Shown: piece by piece, positions 9,817-18,825 of the stretch | Layout of the letters: each line of letters begins with the position of its first letter | Position numbering within the stretch: position 1 is the stretch's first letter | Assembly (NCBI RefSeq): GCF_006539545.1 | Contig: NZ_BJNF01000014.1 | Span: 1-40,228, forward strand | DNA: 40,228 bases | Source of the DNA: Nitrobacter winogradskyi | Lineage (GTDB): Bacteria; Pseudomonadota; Alphaproteobacteria; Rhizobiales; Xanthobacteraceae | Direction: 5' to 3' | Notes under the pieces: model-generated | Databases searched by the model: none | What the model saw: the letters and a program-made list of their open reading frames with translations, nothing else | What the model was told of the DNA's origin: nothing | Position numbers and translations under genes: made by a program

Positions 9817-10055
9817 CTCCACGCCCGGGCGCGGCCCGGAAATCCTGTGCACAACTGAATTAGTTCCAGTCCCCCGAAGAAATACTTCGGTTCCTGCACG
9901 GGAACGACGCGCAAGCGCTTGCGTTGTCGCCTCTGTAAACAGGAGGCGGACGGGCTTCGGGACGCGGACTTTGCTTTGACTATCGGGGATTTCCGATTCC
10001 GTTGATCATCCTCCTCGCCATTTTCATGAACGACTGAGCTTAAGCGAGGAACGAG

Positions 10056-10220
10056 ATGAGCATCGGCACAATCATTCTGATTATTCTCATTATCGCGTTG
10101 CTGGGCGGATTCAGCGGCGTCGGCGGCGGGCCGTTTTACGGAACGGGCTATTACGGCGGCGGCGGCCTCGGGCTGGTGATCGTCATCCTGCTGATCCTGA
10201 TCCTGATGGGACGCATCTAG
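10056..10220 (+). CDS. DUF3309 small membrane protein
   Basis: A 54-residue protein: hydrophobic N-terminal stretch SIGTIILIILIIALLGG, a glycine/tyrosine-rich middle (GPFYGTGYYGGGGLG) and a hydrophobic end LVIVILLILILMGR. This two-segment layout with a central Gly-rich linker is that of DUF3309, common in rhizobia and of unknown function. A ribosome site (gcgagga) lies before the ATG. The stop codon abuts dispersed-repeat copy D. Confidence 0.85.
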   Translation: MSIGTIILIILIIALLGGFSGVGGGPFYGTGYYGGGGLGLVIVILLILILMGRI

Positions 10221-10306
10221 AGGCTTCGACGCGTTTTCTTCACGCGAACAGGTCATCCATCCTTAGGGCTCAAGCCCGAGGACATGCTTCGCTCGAAAAT
10301 GCTATC
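10221..10306 (+). repeat. dispersed intergenic repeat, copy D
   Basis: A copy lacking the first hairpin. It begins directly after the DUF3309 stop codon with gcgttttcttcacgcgaaca, continues through a ccttagggctcaagcccgagg hairpin segment and ends gcttcgctcgaaaatgctat. The position suggests it could act at the 3' end of that transcript. Confidence 0.8.
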
Positions 10307-10412
10307 GCCAAACGGAACGGCCATCGCGAGCGAAGCAATCCATTGTCGAGAACCCGAACTGGATTGCTTCGTCTCGCCGCCACTCCTCGCGATGTCAGCA
10401 ACGTGAGGAATC

Positions 10413-11213
10413 TTATGCGTATAATGATTGCGATGCGATCAGCGTCGCCTCGACCTCGCGCAGAACGCGCGCTATCCGATCCGCCCATGTGACTTGCCCG
10501 GCGTCGTCACCGATCAGATCCTGCCGGATTTCGATGCCGCTGTTCAGCAACCCGCGCGTCTCGCCATGCACCGGAATGGTGTAGTCGGTGAGGTCGCTCA
10601 CCGCATAGGGTTCATTGTCGCCGACCACGAGATCACCCTCGGCGCGCAGCCACGACAGCAACAGCGGTGGCAACACCAGACTGTGGTGATAGAGGGTGCC
10701 GACATGCCATGGCCGTGCGACCCCTGCATAGACCGGCGTGAAGCTGTGCAGCGAAACCAGGATGGTGGGACGGCTCCTGGCCAGCCGCTCGTCGATCGCA
10801 TCGGCTATCCGGCGATGATAGGGCTCGAAGATCGCGCGCCGCCGCGCGTCGGCCTCGGTCGATGAAAGGCGTTCATTGCCCGGGATGACCGTGGCGTCAC
10901 TGAGAGCCGGAATCGAGCTTGCGACATGGGGCGGCCGGTTGCAGTCGATCACCAGCCGCGAGTAGCGTTGCGCGATCAGATGAGCGCCGAGAGCCTCGGA
11001 AAGCCGCTCGGCGACGCCGGCGATTCCGATATCCCACGCGATATGCCGCCGCCGCTCGCTTTCCGCCAGACCGAGATCGCCGAGCGCGTCGGGTATCAAG
11101 CGTCCATAGTGGTCGCAGGTGAGCAGGAAGGGCGAAGCGCCGCAGACGTTGCGTTCGATGACGGGCGGTTCATGCAGGGCGATGATGGCCGGCTGCGCAT
11201 CAATGGCCGTCAT
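10413..11213 (-). CDS. N-formylglutamate amidohydrolase family protein
   Basis: Predicted zinc hydrolase of the N-formylglutamate amidohydrolase family, 266 residues. Supporting segments are FLLTCDHYGRLIPDALGDLG, HIAWDIGIAGVAERL, YSRLVIDCNRPP and ILVSLHSFTPVY, which carry the conserved Asp, His and Glu/His metal-site candidates of this fold. The family includes HutG-type enzymes, but this branch is widespread outside histidine pathways and its substrate is unknown. Its ATG overlaps the TGA of the upstream chlorite dismutase gene (ATGA), so the two are very likely translated together. The frame is open back to 11261, but the overlap start is preferred. Confidence 0.88.
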   Translation of the reverse strand: MTAIDAQPAIIALHEPPVIERNVCGASPFLLTCDHYGRLIPDALGDLGLAESERRRHIAWDIGIAGVAERLSEALGAHLIAQRYSRLVIDCNRPPHVASSIPALSDATVIPGNERLSSTEADARRRAIFEPYHRRIADAIDERLARSRPTILVSLHSFTPVYAGVARPWHVGTLYHHSLVLPPLLLSWLRAEGDLVVGDNEPYAVSDLTDYTIPVHGETRGLLNSGIEIRQDLIGDDAGQVTWADRIARVLREVEATLIASQSLYA

Positions 11214-11758
11214 ATCGCGCGCGCCAATCGAATATCGACCTCGCGCTCCACATAAGTCCATTCTTCCGTCGCGCGCAGGATGCCGACGAGGTCTTCGAAC
11301 ATCGTTGCGTGTTCAGGTGCGTATTCGAACCAGGTCAGGAAATCGAAGGGCTCGCCGATATCGCGGCAGTGATAGAGCTGCCGCGCGATGGCGGGCAGAT
11401 ATTTGAGACTGGCGGCGATGTGACGGGATTTATCCTCGAAGACCTTTCGCCGTTCGTCCTGCGTCATCTCCCACCATGCGGCCGACTTCCTGATGGGAAT
11501 CAGCGCCGCGCGGGTCGCCTCAGCGCGTCCCAGCCCGGCCTGCACCGAGGTCAGCGCAATCTTCTCGGCGCGTTCGACATAGCGCACGTGACTGGTGACG
11601 CCGCGAAGCTGCCACGGCGTCGCGGAGGGGTCGCTCAGCGAGGCGCTGGGCGCGATCGCCAGATGAGACGCCGGCATGAGGCTTTCGCCGATGACGGGAA
11701 CGACGGACAGGATGTTCCAGGCGCCGCTGTCGCCGCCGGTGAAGATCGTGAACGTCAT
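11210..11758 (-). CDS. cld: chlorite dismutase, short (dimeric) type
   Basis: Heme enzyme that turns chlorite into chloride and dioxygen. The 182-residue length and sequence fit the compact dimeric lineage first described from Nitrobacter winogradskyi, not the 240-250-residue pentameric type. Key residues are visible: proximal heme-ligand His113 (in DKSRHIAASLKY) and distal catalytic Arg126 (in LPAIARQLYH). This Arg marks true chlorite-degrading members. The ATG at 11758 begins MTFTIFTGGDSG; an upstream in-frame start at 11821 is less likely. No signal peptide is seen, so it is probably cytoplasmic. First gene of a two-gene unit with the amidohydrolase. Confidence 0.93.
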   Translation of the reverse strand: MTFTIFTGGDSGAWNILSVVPVIGESLMPASHLAIAPSASLSDPSATPWQLRGVTSHVRYVERAEKIALTSVQAGLGRAEATRAALIPIRKSAAWWEMTQDERRKVFEDKSRHIAASLKYLPAIARQLYHCRDIGEPFDFLTWFEYAPEHATMFEDLVGILRATEEWTYVEREVDIRLARAI

Positions 11759-11913
11759 TTTACTTTGGTGCCTGTGGACATCTGGAGCAGTGGGGATAAT
11801 CTGAGAACGAACAAGGTACATACTTAAAAGTACATACTTAAAAGGCGCGTAGTTGATTCGCCCGGGCGGCGGCAGGCAATTATACCCGCCGTCGAGATTG
11901 AATGAGATGGCGC

Positions 11914-13818
11914 ATGCGGTTCCCGCCCAGCTTTATTGATGAGGTCAAGGCCCGCCTTCCGGTTTCGGAAGTTGTCGGCCGGCGCGTGAAACTGAAACGG
12001 GCGGGGCGCGAGTTCAAAGGACTGTCGCCGTTCCAGCAGGAAAAGACGCCGTCGTTCACCGTGAACGACCAGAAGCAGTTCTATCACGACTTCTCCACCG
12101 GCAAGCACGGCAACATCTTCGACTTCGTGATGGAGACCGAGGGCGTTTCCTTTCCCGAAGCGGTCGAGCGGCTTGCGGCGATGGCGGGGCTTCCGCTGCC
12201 GCGCAACTCGCGGGACGACGAGCAGCGGGAGCAGCGGCAGAAATCCCTGTTCGAGGTGATGGAGCTCGCGGCCAAATATTTCGAGCAGAACCTCGCCTCG
12301 CGCGCCGGAGCGCAGGCGCGCGGCTACCTGTCGGACCGCGCCATCGCCTCCTCCAGTATTGTCGAGTTCCGGATTGGCTATGCGACCGCCGATCGCTTCG
12401 CATTGAAGGAATATCTGGGATCGAAAGGCGTTCCGGTCGCGGACATGATCGAGGCTGGCCTGCTGATCGCGGGCGACGACATTCCCGTCCCTTACGATCG
12501 ATTCCGCGACCGGATCATGATTCCGATCCATGATCAGCGCGGCCGTCTCGTCGGCTTCGGCGGGCGGGCCCTCAGGAAGGACGTTCAGCCCAAGTACCTG
12601 AATTCTCCGGAGACCCCGATCTTTCACAAGGGTTCGGTGGTTTTCAACTTTCACCGCGCGCGCCAGCCGGCGCACGAGGCCAATTCGGTCGTTGCCGTCG
12701 AAGGCTACATGGACGCCATCGCGGTCTATCAGGTGGGGATCAAGGCCGTGGTCGCCACCATGGGCACCGCGTTCACGGAAGAGCAGATCGCCACCCTGTG
12801 GCGGTTGTCTCCCGAGCCCGTGGTCTGCTTCGATTCCGATCGCGCGGGCGTCGCGGCCGCTTATCGATCCGTCGACCGCATCCTGCCCTTGCTTCGCGTC
12901 GGAAAAACCTTCCGCTTCGTGTTCATGGACGAACAGAAAGACCCTGACGACCTGATCCGGGAAAAGGGCGTCGAGGCTTTCCGAACCGTTCTGTCGGGCT
13001 CCTTGCCGCTATGGGATGTGCTCTGGCAACGCGAGACCGATGGTCAGGACGTGCGGACGCCCGACAAGCAGGCCGCGCTCGAGCAGAGGCTCTATGCGCT
13101 GGTCCGGACGATCCAGGATCAGGCCGTCAACACGGCCTTCTTCAGAACGTCACGGATGCAGCTCGCCAACCTGTTCTGGCAGGTCAATCGCGGGCCGTCC
13201 CGCAATCACAAGGAAGCAGGCTCCAAATTTGTTCGAAACGAACTCAGGATTCGCGGCGAGGATCAGCGTTCGGGACTGCAAAAGGTCATTTTGGGGATGC
13301 TCGTCGAGTATCCCAACCTGCTCGAGGATAAGCAGGACTCAGTAGAACGTCTGCATTTCCCCGAGGAATTCGATGGATTTTTGACGAGTCTCTTTCGGTT
13401 GTTGGTTACCGACGCAAAGCTGTCCGTCGCAGATATTTGGACGAAACTCAAACCCAAATTCTATGAAACGCTGCAAACAGTCCACGGCGAAGCTGGCGAC
13501 GGCAAACAGCGTGGGCATCGGCTGTTCGAGCGCTTCCCAATTCTAAGTCGTGATCCGCCGCCTGATTTTGTCTCGGCATGCCTGGATCACTTCATCAGAA
13601 TCCTGCATTGGCATCAGTTGGAAGATGACATTCAAGGGGCCAGGCTCGACGCCGGGGAGGGCGACGAATCTGCGGTCGCGCGTCTGCTGAATCTGGTTCG
13701 GGAAGGTCACGCCGAACAGGAGGGTATTAGCGCAGAGGGGGTGGCCTTGTCGGAGTGGGCGGAAGACATCATTCGCATCTGGGCGCCCCAGGGCGGTACG
13801 ATGCATCTTGCCGCATGA
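11914..13818 (+). CDS. dnaG: DNA primase
   Basis: Synthesises RNA primers at the replication fork and binds the DnaB helicase; about 634 residues. The N-terminal zinc-domain fold is recognisable (GLSPFQQEKTPSFTVNDQKQ), but all four zinc ligands are replaced: Ser38, Gln41, Asp59 and Thr62 stand where E. coli has Cys40, His43, Cys61 and Cys64. The catalytic core follows, with a TOPRIM glutamate in VEGYMD (Glu263) and the DSD acidic pair near 307-309. The C-terminal 200 residues form the helicase-interaction domain. An in-frame ATG at 11902 would add four residues. It precedes rpoD, the usual order, with an 812-bp gap. Confidence 0.95.
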   Translation: MRFPPSFIDEVKARLPVSEVVGRRVKLKRAGREFKGLSPFQQEKTPSFTVNDQKQFYHDFSTGKHGNIFDFVMETEGVSFPEAVERLAAMAGLPLPRNSRDDEQREQRQKSLFEVMELAAKYFEQNLASRAGAQARGYLSDRAIASSSIVEFRIGYATADRFALKEYLGSKGVPVADMIEAGLLIAGDDIPVPYDRFRDRIMIPIHDQRGRLVGFGGRALRKDVQPKYLNSPETPIFHKGSVVFNFHRARQPAHEANSVVAVEGYMDAIAVYQVGIKAVVATMGTAFTEEQIATLWRLSPEPVVCFDSDRAGVAAAYRSVDRILPLLRVGKTFRFVFMDEQKDPDDLIREKGVEAFRTVLSGSLPLWDVLWQRETDGQDVRTPDKQAALEQRLYALVRTIQDQAVNTAFFRTSRMQLANLFWQVNRGPSRNHKEAGSKFVRNELRIRGEDQRSGLQKVILGMLVEYPNLLEDKQDSVERLHFPEEFDGFLTSLFRLLVTDAKLSVADIWTKLKPKFYETLQTVHGEAGDGKQRGHRLFERFPILSRDPPPDFVSACLDHFIRILHWHQLEDDIQGARLDAGEGDESAVARLLNLVREGHAEQEGISAEGVALSEWAEDIIRIWAPQGGTMHLAA

Positions 13819-14345
13819 GCAGCCCAGGCCCCCCGATCATGACGACTTATCACCGCCCTGTGGCAGTGCTGGATCAAGTTCCATTTCCGCCGTTGATGGG
13901 GCCGCCGGGATGGGGCTGGCCTGCATCCGGCCGTTCTCCGGAGTGGTTGGTGCCTCGTGATCGACGTTCCCGGCGGACGAAACCGGGTCCATCAACCCGC
14001 CAAAGGTAGAGATAAAGGACGGGAGATGCTGAGTAAAAGCAGCGGCTTGGCGTTATTTTGCTTCTGCGGAAAACAAAAGGCTGATCATCTGCACCGTTTC
14101 GGTCGCAGTTACGGCGGACCGGCTTGTATCATCAACCGCGCTTCTTACTTAGGGAATACTCCGGGGAGCCCGGATTTCGCCGAACCGGCGGTCAGGGAAT
14201 GCCCGCCTGCGCGGATGGGGGGCGTCGGGCGGAACCTTTGAAATAAAATGATACGGGGACGGTGGCGCTCGGAACCGTGATAAAGACTCGCCAAATCCGG
14301 GGTTTGGCGGCAAACAGGGTTAATTGAAAGTCAAGGGCTGGCAGG
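13819..14345. other. long dnaG-rpoD spacer, no gene seen
   Basis: I see no open frame here with family resemblance or a good ribosome site. The spacer is followed by repeat copy E. Promoters for rpoD are expected somewhere in 14000-14620, but I cannot fix one. Confidence 0.4.
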
Positions 14346-14451
14346 CTATAGCGTTTTCGAGCGAAGTGGATACCGGTTCGCGTGAAGAAAACGCGTCAAA
14401 ACAACAATCTGGAGTTCGCTTCTGATTCAATCAGAAGCGAAAATGTCCTAG
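14346..14451 (-). repeat. dispersed intergenic repeat, copy E
   Basis: A complete copy in reverse orientation. It starts ctatagcgttttcgagcgaa, passes through ttcgcgtgaagaaaacgcgt and ends with the palindrome cgcttctgattcaatcagaa followed by gcg. It is the best-preserved copy in the window and lies between dnaG and rpoD. Confidence 0.85.
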
Positions 14452-14630
14452 GTCATCCGACACGTAGTCCAACGCGGTACGATCATTCGAAAGAGGGTTG
14501 ACGGGGTGGCGAGAGGCTTGCGCCGCCCTTTATGCGTCGTGAGTGACGCAAATCAAGAGCGCCGGGCGCGGCGCGGGATTTCACGGGGAAGCGGGCGCGC
14601 TTCCGGATGAGTGCGTTTCAGGAGCTGTGA

Positions 14631-16784
14631 ATGGCGAGCAAGGCAAAGACGCTGCAGGTCAGGGAAAAGGAAAAAGATGACAAGGCCGCGGATGCTCCCG
14701 AAAAGGATACCGCGGACGCGCCGTCGCCGTTGCTCGACCTCAGCGACGCCGCCGTCAAGAAGATGATCAAGCAGGCGAAGAAGCGCGGCTTCGTCACCTT
14801 CGACCAGCTCAATGAAGTATTGCCGTCCGACACCACCTCGCCCGAGCAGATCGAGGACATCATGTCGATGCTCTCGGACATGGGCATCAATGTGTCGGAA
14901 TCCGAGGATGCCGACAGCGAGGACGAGAACAAGGAAGAGGCTGACGAAGAGACAGACAACGAGTTGGTCGAGGTCACGCAGAAGGCCGTCACCGAGGTCA
15001 AGAAGTCGGAACCGGGCGAGCGCACCGACGATCCCGTGCGCATGTATCTGCGGGAGATGGGCACCGTCGAACTGCTGTCGCGCGAGGGCGAAATCGCCAT
15101 CGCCAAGCGCATCGAGGCCGGCCGCGAGGCGATGATCGCAGGGCTATGCGAAAGCCCGCTGACCTTTCAGGCCATCATCATCTGGCGTGACGAACTCAAC
15201 GAAGGAAAGATCTTCCTGCGCGACATCATCGACCTCGAGGCGACCTATGCCGGACCCGAGGCCAAGAGCAGCATGAACCCGGCGTTGCTCGGCGCGCCGG
15301 GCGGCCCCGGCGGCCAGCCGTTGTCGGCTGACGCTTCCGATGCCGCCTCGGGCGAGGGCGGCGTTGAAGCCACGGTGAACGCGCCTCCTTCGGCGCCGCC
15401 ATCTCCGACGCCGTTCCGTGCCGCGCGCGCCGCGCCGGCGGGGGCTGCCGACCGGGACGAGAAGATTCCGGGTGCGGCCGCGGAAGGCGAGATGGAGGAG
15501 GACGACTTCGACAATCAGATGTCGCTTGCGGCCATCGAAGCCGAGTTGAAGCCGAAGGTGGTGGAAACATTCGACAAGATCGCCGACAGCTACAAGAAGC
15601 TGCGCCGCCTGCAGGAAGCCGACATCTCCAACCAGCTTCAGAATGAATCGCTCTCGCCGAACCAGGAGCGCCGCTACAAGAAGCTGAAGGATGAGATCAT
15701 CGTCGAGGTGAAATCGCTGCGCCTCAATCAGGCGCGTATCGATTCGCTGGTCGAGCAACTTTACGACATCAACAAAAGGCTGGTCTCGTTCGAGGGGCGT
15801 CTTTTGCGGCTCGGTGACAGCCACGGCGTCGCCCGCGAGGATTTCCTGCGGAACTACCAGGGCTCGGAGCTCGATCCTCGCTGGCTCAACCGGGTGTCGA
15901 AACTCTCCGCGAAAGGCTGGAAGAATTTCGTTCACCACGAAAAGGACCGCATCAAGGAGCTGCGCGGCGAGATCCAGCAGCTCGCGGCGCTGACCGGGCT
16001 TGAGATCGGTGAGTTTCGCAAGATCGTGCAGGGCGTGCAGAAAGGCGAGCGCGAGGCGCGCCAGGCCAAGAAGGAAATGGTGGAGGCGAACCTGCGCCTC
16101 GTCATTTCCATCGCCAAGAAATACACCAACCGCGGCCTGCAGTTCCTTGATCTGATTCAGGAAGGCAATATCGGCCTGATGAAGGCGGTGGACAAGTTCG
16201 AGTATCGTCGCGGTTATAAGTTCTCGACGTATGCGACGTGGTGGATCCGGCAGGCGATCACCCGCTCGATCGCGGATCAGGCCCGCACCATCCGCATTCC
16301 CGTGCACATGATCGAGACCATCAACAAGATCGTGCGCACCTCGCGCCAGATGCTGAACGAGATCGGCCGCGAGCCGACACCGGAGGAACTGGCCGAAAAG
16401 CTCGGAATGCCGCTGGAGAAAGTGCGCAAGGTTCTCAAGATCGCCAAGGAGCCGCTGTCGCTGGAGACGCCGGTCGGCGACGAGGAAGACTCACACCTCG
16501 GCGATTTCATCGAAGACAAGAACGCGGTGCTTCCCATTGATGCTGCGATCCAGAGCAACCTTCGCGAAACGACCACGCGGGTTCTGGCGTCGTTGACGCC
16601 GCGCGAGGAGCGGGTGCTGCGCATGCGCTTCGGCATCGGCATGAACACCGATCACACGCTGGAGGAAGTCGGCCAGCAGTTCTCGGTCACGCGCGAACGC
16701 ATCCGTCAGATCGAGGCCAAGGCGCTGCGCAAGCTCAAGCATCCTTCGCGGTCACGCAAGCTGCGGAGCTTCCTCGATAATTAG
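14631..16784 (+). CDS. rpoD: RNA polymerase primary sigma factor (sigma-70)
   Basis: Housekeeping sigma factor, 717 residues. Region 1.1 is at the N terminus ([20 protein letters not shown], about 40-95), followed by an acidic linker. Region 1.2 is [20 protein letters not shown] long non-conserved insert rich in Ala, Pro and Gly (about 205-290) follows. Region 2 ([20 protein letters not shown]) melts and reads the -10 element; region 4.2 ([20 protein letters not shown]) is the -35-binding HTH. The ATG at 14631 gives the family N terminus [10 protein letters not shown]. Its length matches rhizobial RpoD proteins. Confidence 0.98.
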   Translation: MASKAKTLQVREKEKDDKAADAPEKDTADAPSPLLDLSDAAVKKMIKQAKKRGFVTFDQLNEVLPSDTTSPEQIEDIMSMLSDMGINVSESEDADSEDENKEEADEETDNELVEVTQKAVTEVKKSEPGERTDDPVRMYLREMGTVELLSREGEIAIAKRIEAGREAMIAGLCESPLTFQAIIIWRDELNEGKIFLRDIIDLEATYAGPEAKSSMNPALLGAPGGPGGQPLSADASDAASGEGGVEATVNAPPSAPPSPTPFRAARAAPAGAADRDEKIPGAAAEGEMEEDDFDNQMSLAAIEAELKPKVVETFDKIADSYKKLRRLQEADISNQLQNESLSPNQERRYKKLKDEIIVEVKSLRLNQARIDSLVEQLYDINKRLVSFEGRLLRLGDSHGVAREDFLRNYQGSELDPRWLNRVSKLSAKGWKNFVHHEKDRIKELRGEIQQLAALTGLEIGEFRKIVQGVQKGEREARQAKKEMVEANLRLVISIAKKYTNRGLQFLDLIQEGNIGLMKAVDKFEYRRGYKFSTYATWWIRQAITRSIADQARTIRIPVHMIETINKIVRTSRQMLNEIGREPTPEELAEKLGMPLEKVRKVLKIAKEPLSLETPVGDEEDSHLGDFIEDKNAVLPIDAAIQSNLRETTTRVLASLTPREERVLRMRFGIGMNTDHTLEEVGQQFSVTRERIRQIEAKALRKLKHPSRSRKLRSFLDN

Positions 16785-16816
16785 AGCGTTATCGCTTCTG
16801 ATTCCATCAGAGGCGG
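16782..16816 (+). repeat. dispersed intergenic repeat, partial copy F
   Basis: Only the palindromic first part remains (gcgttatcgcttctgattcc then atcagaggcgg). It overlaps the rpoD stop codon and could serve as a 3' hairpin. Confidence 0.5.
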
Positions 16817-16824
16817 AACGTGTT

Positions 16825-17436
16825 TCAGTCCATCAGTTCGCCCGGCGGGTGGTGCGGATCGTAGTCGCGCGGCCTGTTGGCTCCGATCACCTTGAAGAAC
16901 GGCCAGACGAACATCGTGCCCGCCGCCAGCGGGCCGAGCGCGCGCCAGTCGCGCAGGAAGAGCGTCAGCACCAGCGGCGTGGCGATGAACAGTAGCCCCG
17001 CGATCACGCCGGTGACCAGCATCACGGTGTGGCGTGTCTGCGAAACGCCGGCGAGAAAGCGGATGGTGCCGGGAGGCGCGAGGGCAAGGCGGCGGTGCAG
17101 CGCGCGAACGAAGTCGCGATAGATCGGCGTGCGATCGTGATCGACCTCGCCGGAGGCGCCGCCGTCGGTGACGACGAGGAAGCGGCCGTTGCGGAAATTG
17201 ATGCGGCAATTGTTGACGATCTCCTTGCCCGTGGTGCCGGCGGTCATGTTGATGGAGGCGATGTCGGTCCAGAGCCTGCGGATCGCTTTACCCTCATTGT
17301 GCCAGAGAATGGCCGACTCGTGTCCGGCGTCGATCAGCGTCACGCCGTGATTCGGATTGCGCCAGAAGAAGCGCTTGCCGTTTTGCAGGTAGTAGAGGTC
17401 GAAGGCCGTCGAGGCCGAAGCGGCAGGGTCGGTCAT
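16825..17436 (-). CDS. hypothetical membrane protein
   Basis: A 203-residue protein of unknown function. Residues 1-145 are soluble with a FDLYYLQNGKRFFWRNPNHG segment. Two adjacent hydrophobic helices follow (VMLVTGVIAGLLFIATPLVL and LGPLAAGTMFVWPFFKVIG, about 148-190), with a polar tail. Start at the ATG of MTDPAASAS; the frame continues upstream to 17604, but that part is Arg-rich and unlikely to be coding. Convergent with rpoD and divergent from the transglycosylase gene. I do not recognise a named family. Confidence 0.75.
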   Translation of the reverse strand: MTDPAASASTAFDLYYLQNGKRFFWRNPNHGVTLIDAGHESAILWHNEGKAIRRLWTDIASINMTAGTTGKEIVNNCRINFRNGRFLVVTDGGASGEVDHDRTPIYRDFVRALHRRLALAPPGTIRFLAGVSQTRHTVMLVTGVIAGLLFIATPLVLTLFLRDWRALGPLAAGTMFVWPFFKVIGANRPRDYDPHHPPGELMD

Positions 17437-17647
17437 GCGGGGAGCATAGCGGATTCGTGTTCTGGCAAAAGCATTGAGCGCTGTTCTCTGACGCGAACGG
17501 GCGAGCCTCGGGCGGTCCTTGGAAAGTCCGGATGGCGCAGCCGCCACGTTCGTGGTTCTGTGCGCGAACGAGGCGGGCTCCGCGCCCATGCCGCCTCGCC
17601 CCAAAGTCGTGCTATAAGCCGTGACGATTCAGCAAAAAGGGTTTGCA

Positions 17648-18466
17648 ATGAAAATCCGTTTCGCCGTCGCTTTCGCCGCCGCCGTTCTCGCCGCCCCCCT
17701 TGCATCGACCGCCGTGTCAGCCGCGCAATGCGGGGGCGACTTCGACACGTTCGTAGCGGCGATGTCACGGGAGGCCGCCGCGAATGGAGTATCGCAGGGC
17801 GTGATCTCGCAGGCGCTCGGCGGCGTGCATCAGGATCAGGCCGTGCTGAGCTTCGACCGGCGGCAGCGCGGCACTTTCCGCAAGAGCTTCGAGCAATACG
17901 TCGCGACCCGCGTCACCGGTGGCCGCATCAAGGGCGGAAAGGCGATGCTGGCGCGTCATGGCTCGCTGCTGTCGCGGATAGAGAAGCAGTTCGGTGTGCC
18001 GCCGGAGATCATCGTTGCGATCTGGGGGTTGGAAACGGATTTCGGCCGTGGCGACATGGGCAAGCTGCCGGTGTTTCGGGTGCTCGCGACGATGGCGCAT
18101 GACTGCAGACGCACCGAACTGTTCCAGCGCGAGCTTCTGGCGGCGCTCAGGATCGTGCAGCGTGGCGACCTGCGCCTGAGCGACATGGTCGGCGCCTATG
18201 CGGGCGAGATCGGGCAGACCCAGTTTCTGCCCTCGTCGTACATCAAGTACGGTGTCGATTTCGACGGCAACGGCCATGTCGACCTGCGTCATTCCGTACC
18301 GGATGTGCTGGCCTCGACGGCGAACCTGCTGAAGGTCAACGGCTGGAAGGCCGGCGGCGACTATCATCAGGGGTCACCCAATTTCGAAGTGATGCGGGAG
18401 TGGAATCGCTCCGAGGTCTACCGCAGAACCATCGGCTACTTCGCCGACAAGCTGGCGGGACAGTAG
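17648..18466 (+). CDS. mltB: lytic murein transglycosylase, MltB type
   Basis: Periplasmic peptidoglycan-cleaving enzyme of 272 residues. A signal peptide is evident (MKIRFAVAFAAAVLAAPLAS, cleavage probably after VSA near residue 25); Cys28 follows, but there is no clear lipobox. The SLT_2/MltB domain carries the catalytic Glu129 in IVAIWGLETDFG, then GEIGQTQFLPSSYIKYGVDF. It yields 1,6-anhydromuropeptides in the family. The ATG at 17648 is chosen over an upstream in-frame start because it begins the signal peptide. Confidence 0.93.
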   Translation: MKIRFAVAFAAAVLAAPLASTAVSAAQCGGDFDTFVAAMSREAAANGVSQGVISQALGGVHQDQAVLSFDRRQRGTFRKSFEQYVATRVTGGRIKGGKAMLARHGSLLSRIEKQFGVPPEIIVAIWGLETDFGRGDMGKLPVFRVLATMAHDCRRTELFQRELLAALRIVQRGDLRLSDMVGAYAGEIGQTQFLPSSYIKYGVDFDGNGHVDLRHSVPDVLASTANLLKVNGWKAGGDYHQGSPNFEVMREWNRSEVYRRTIGYFADKLAGQ

Positions 18467-18494
18467 CGTCCGCTCGACCTTCGGTGCTCCTTGG

Positions 18495-18613
18495 AGCAAT
18501 TCGCTCTGACTGAACAGAAGCGAACTCGTCGCCTTGATGCTTTCTTTTCACGCGAACAAGTCATCCATCCTCGGATCGAGCCCGAGGAGATGCTTCGATC
18601 GAAGACATTATAG
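18495..18613 (+). repeat. dispersed intergenic repeat, copy G (divergent)
   Basis: A degenerate copy with tcttttcacgcgaacaagtc, a tcggatcgagcccgagga hairpin segment and the end gcttcgatcgaagacattat. It is the last copy in the window and marks the edge of the core-like part. Confidence 0.7.
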
Positions 18614-18825
18614 CGTCATCTGGCAGCTTCGCCTGGTAATGTGCCGAAGGTGATGGCGTTGACCCGCACCCGGACGGACCCGTCGTGTCCGGTGACCTGC
18701 CTGTCGCAGGATGAAGGTAAGTCAGGTCCTTCACCCCTTACCCATGGTCTTGTTGAAGGTTTGTAGCCTTGTTGAAGGTTTCGTGCCCCTGACGTACAAT
18801 TTACGTTTCGCAGGTCGACGATCCC

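Noticed and set aside
13755-14241. Short frames in the dnaG-rpoD spacer
   Set aside because: No ribosome site or recognisable protein pattern; the spacer seems non-coding.
15144-16307. Minus-strand frame of 387 codons
   Set aside because: Antisense of rpoD; no coding features of its own.
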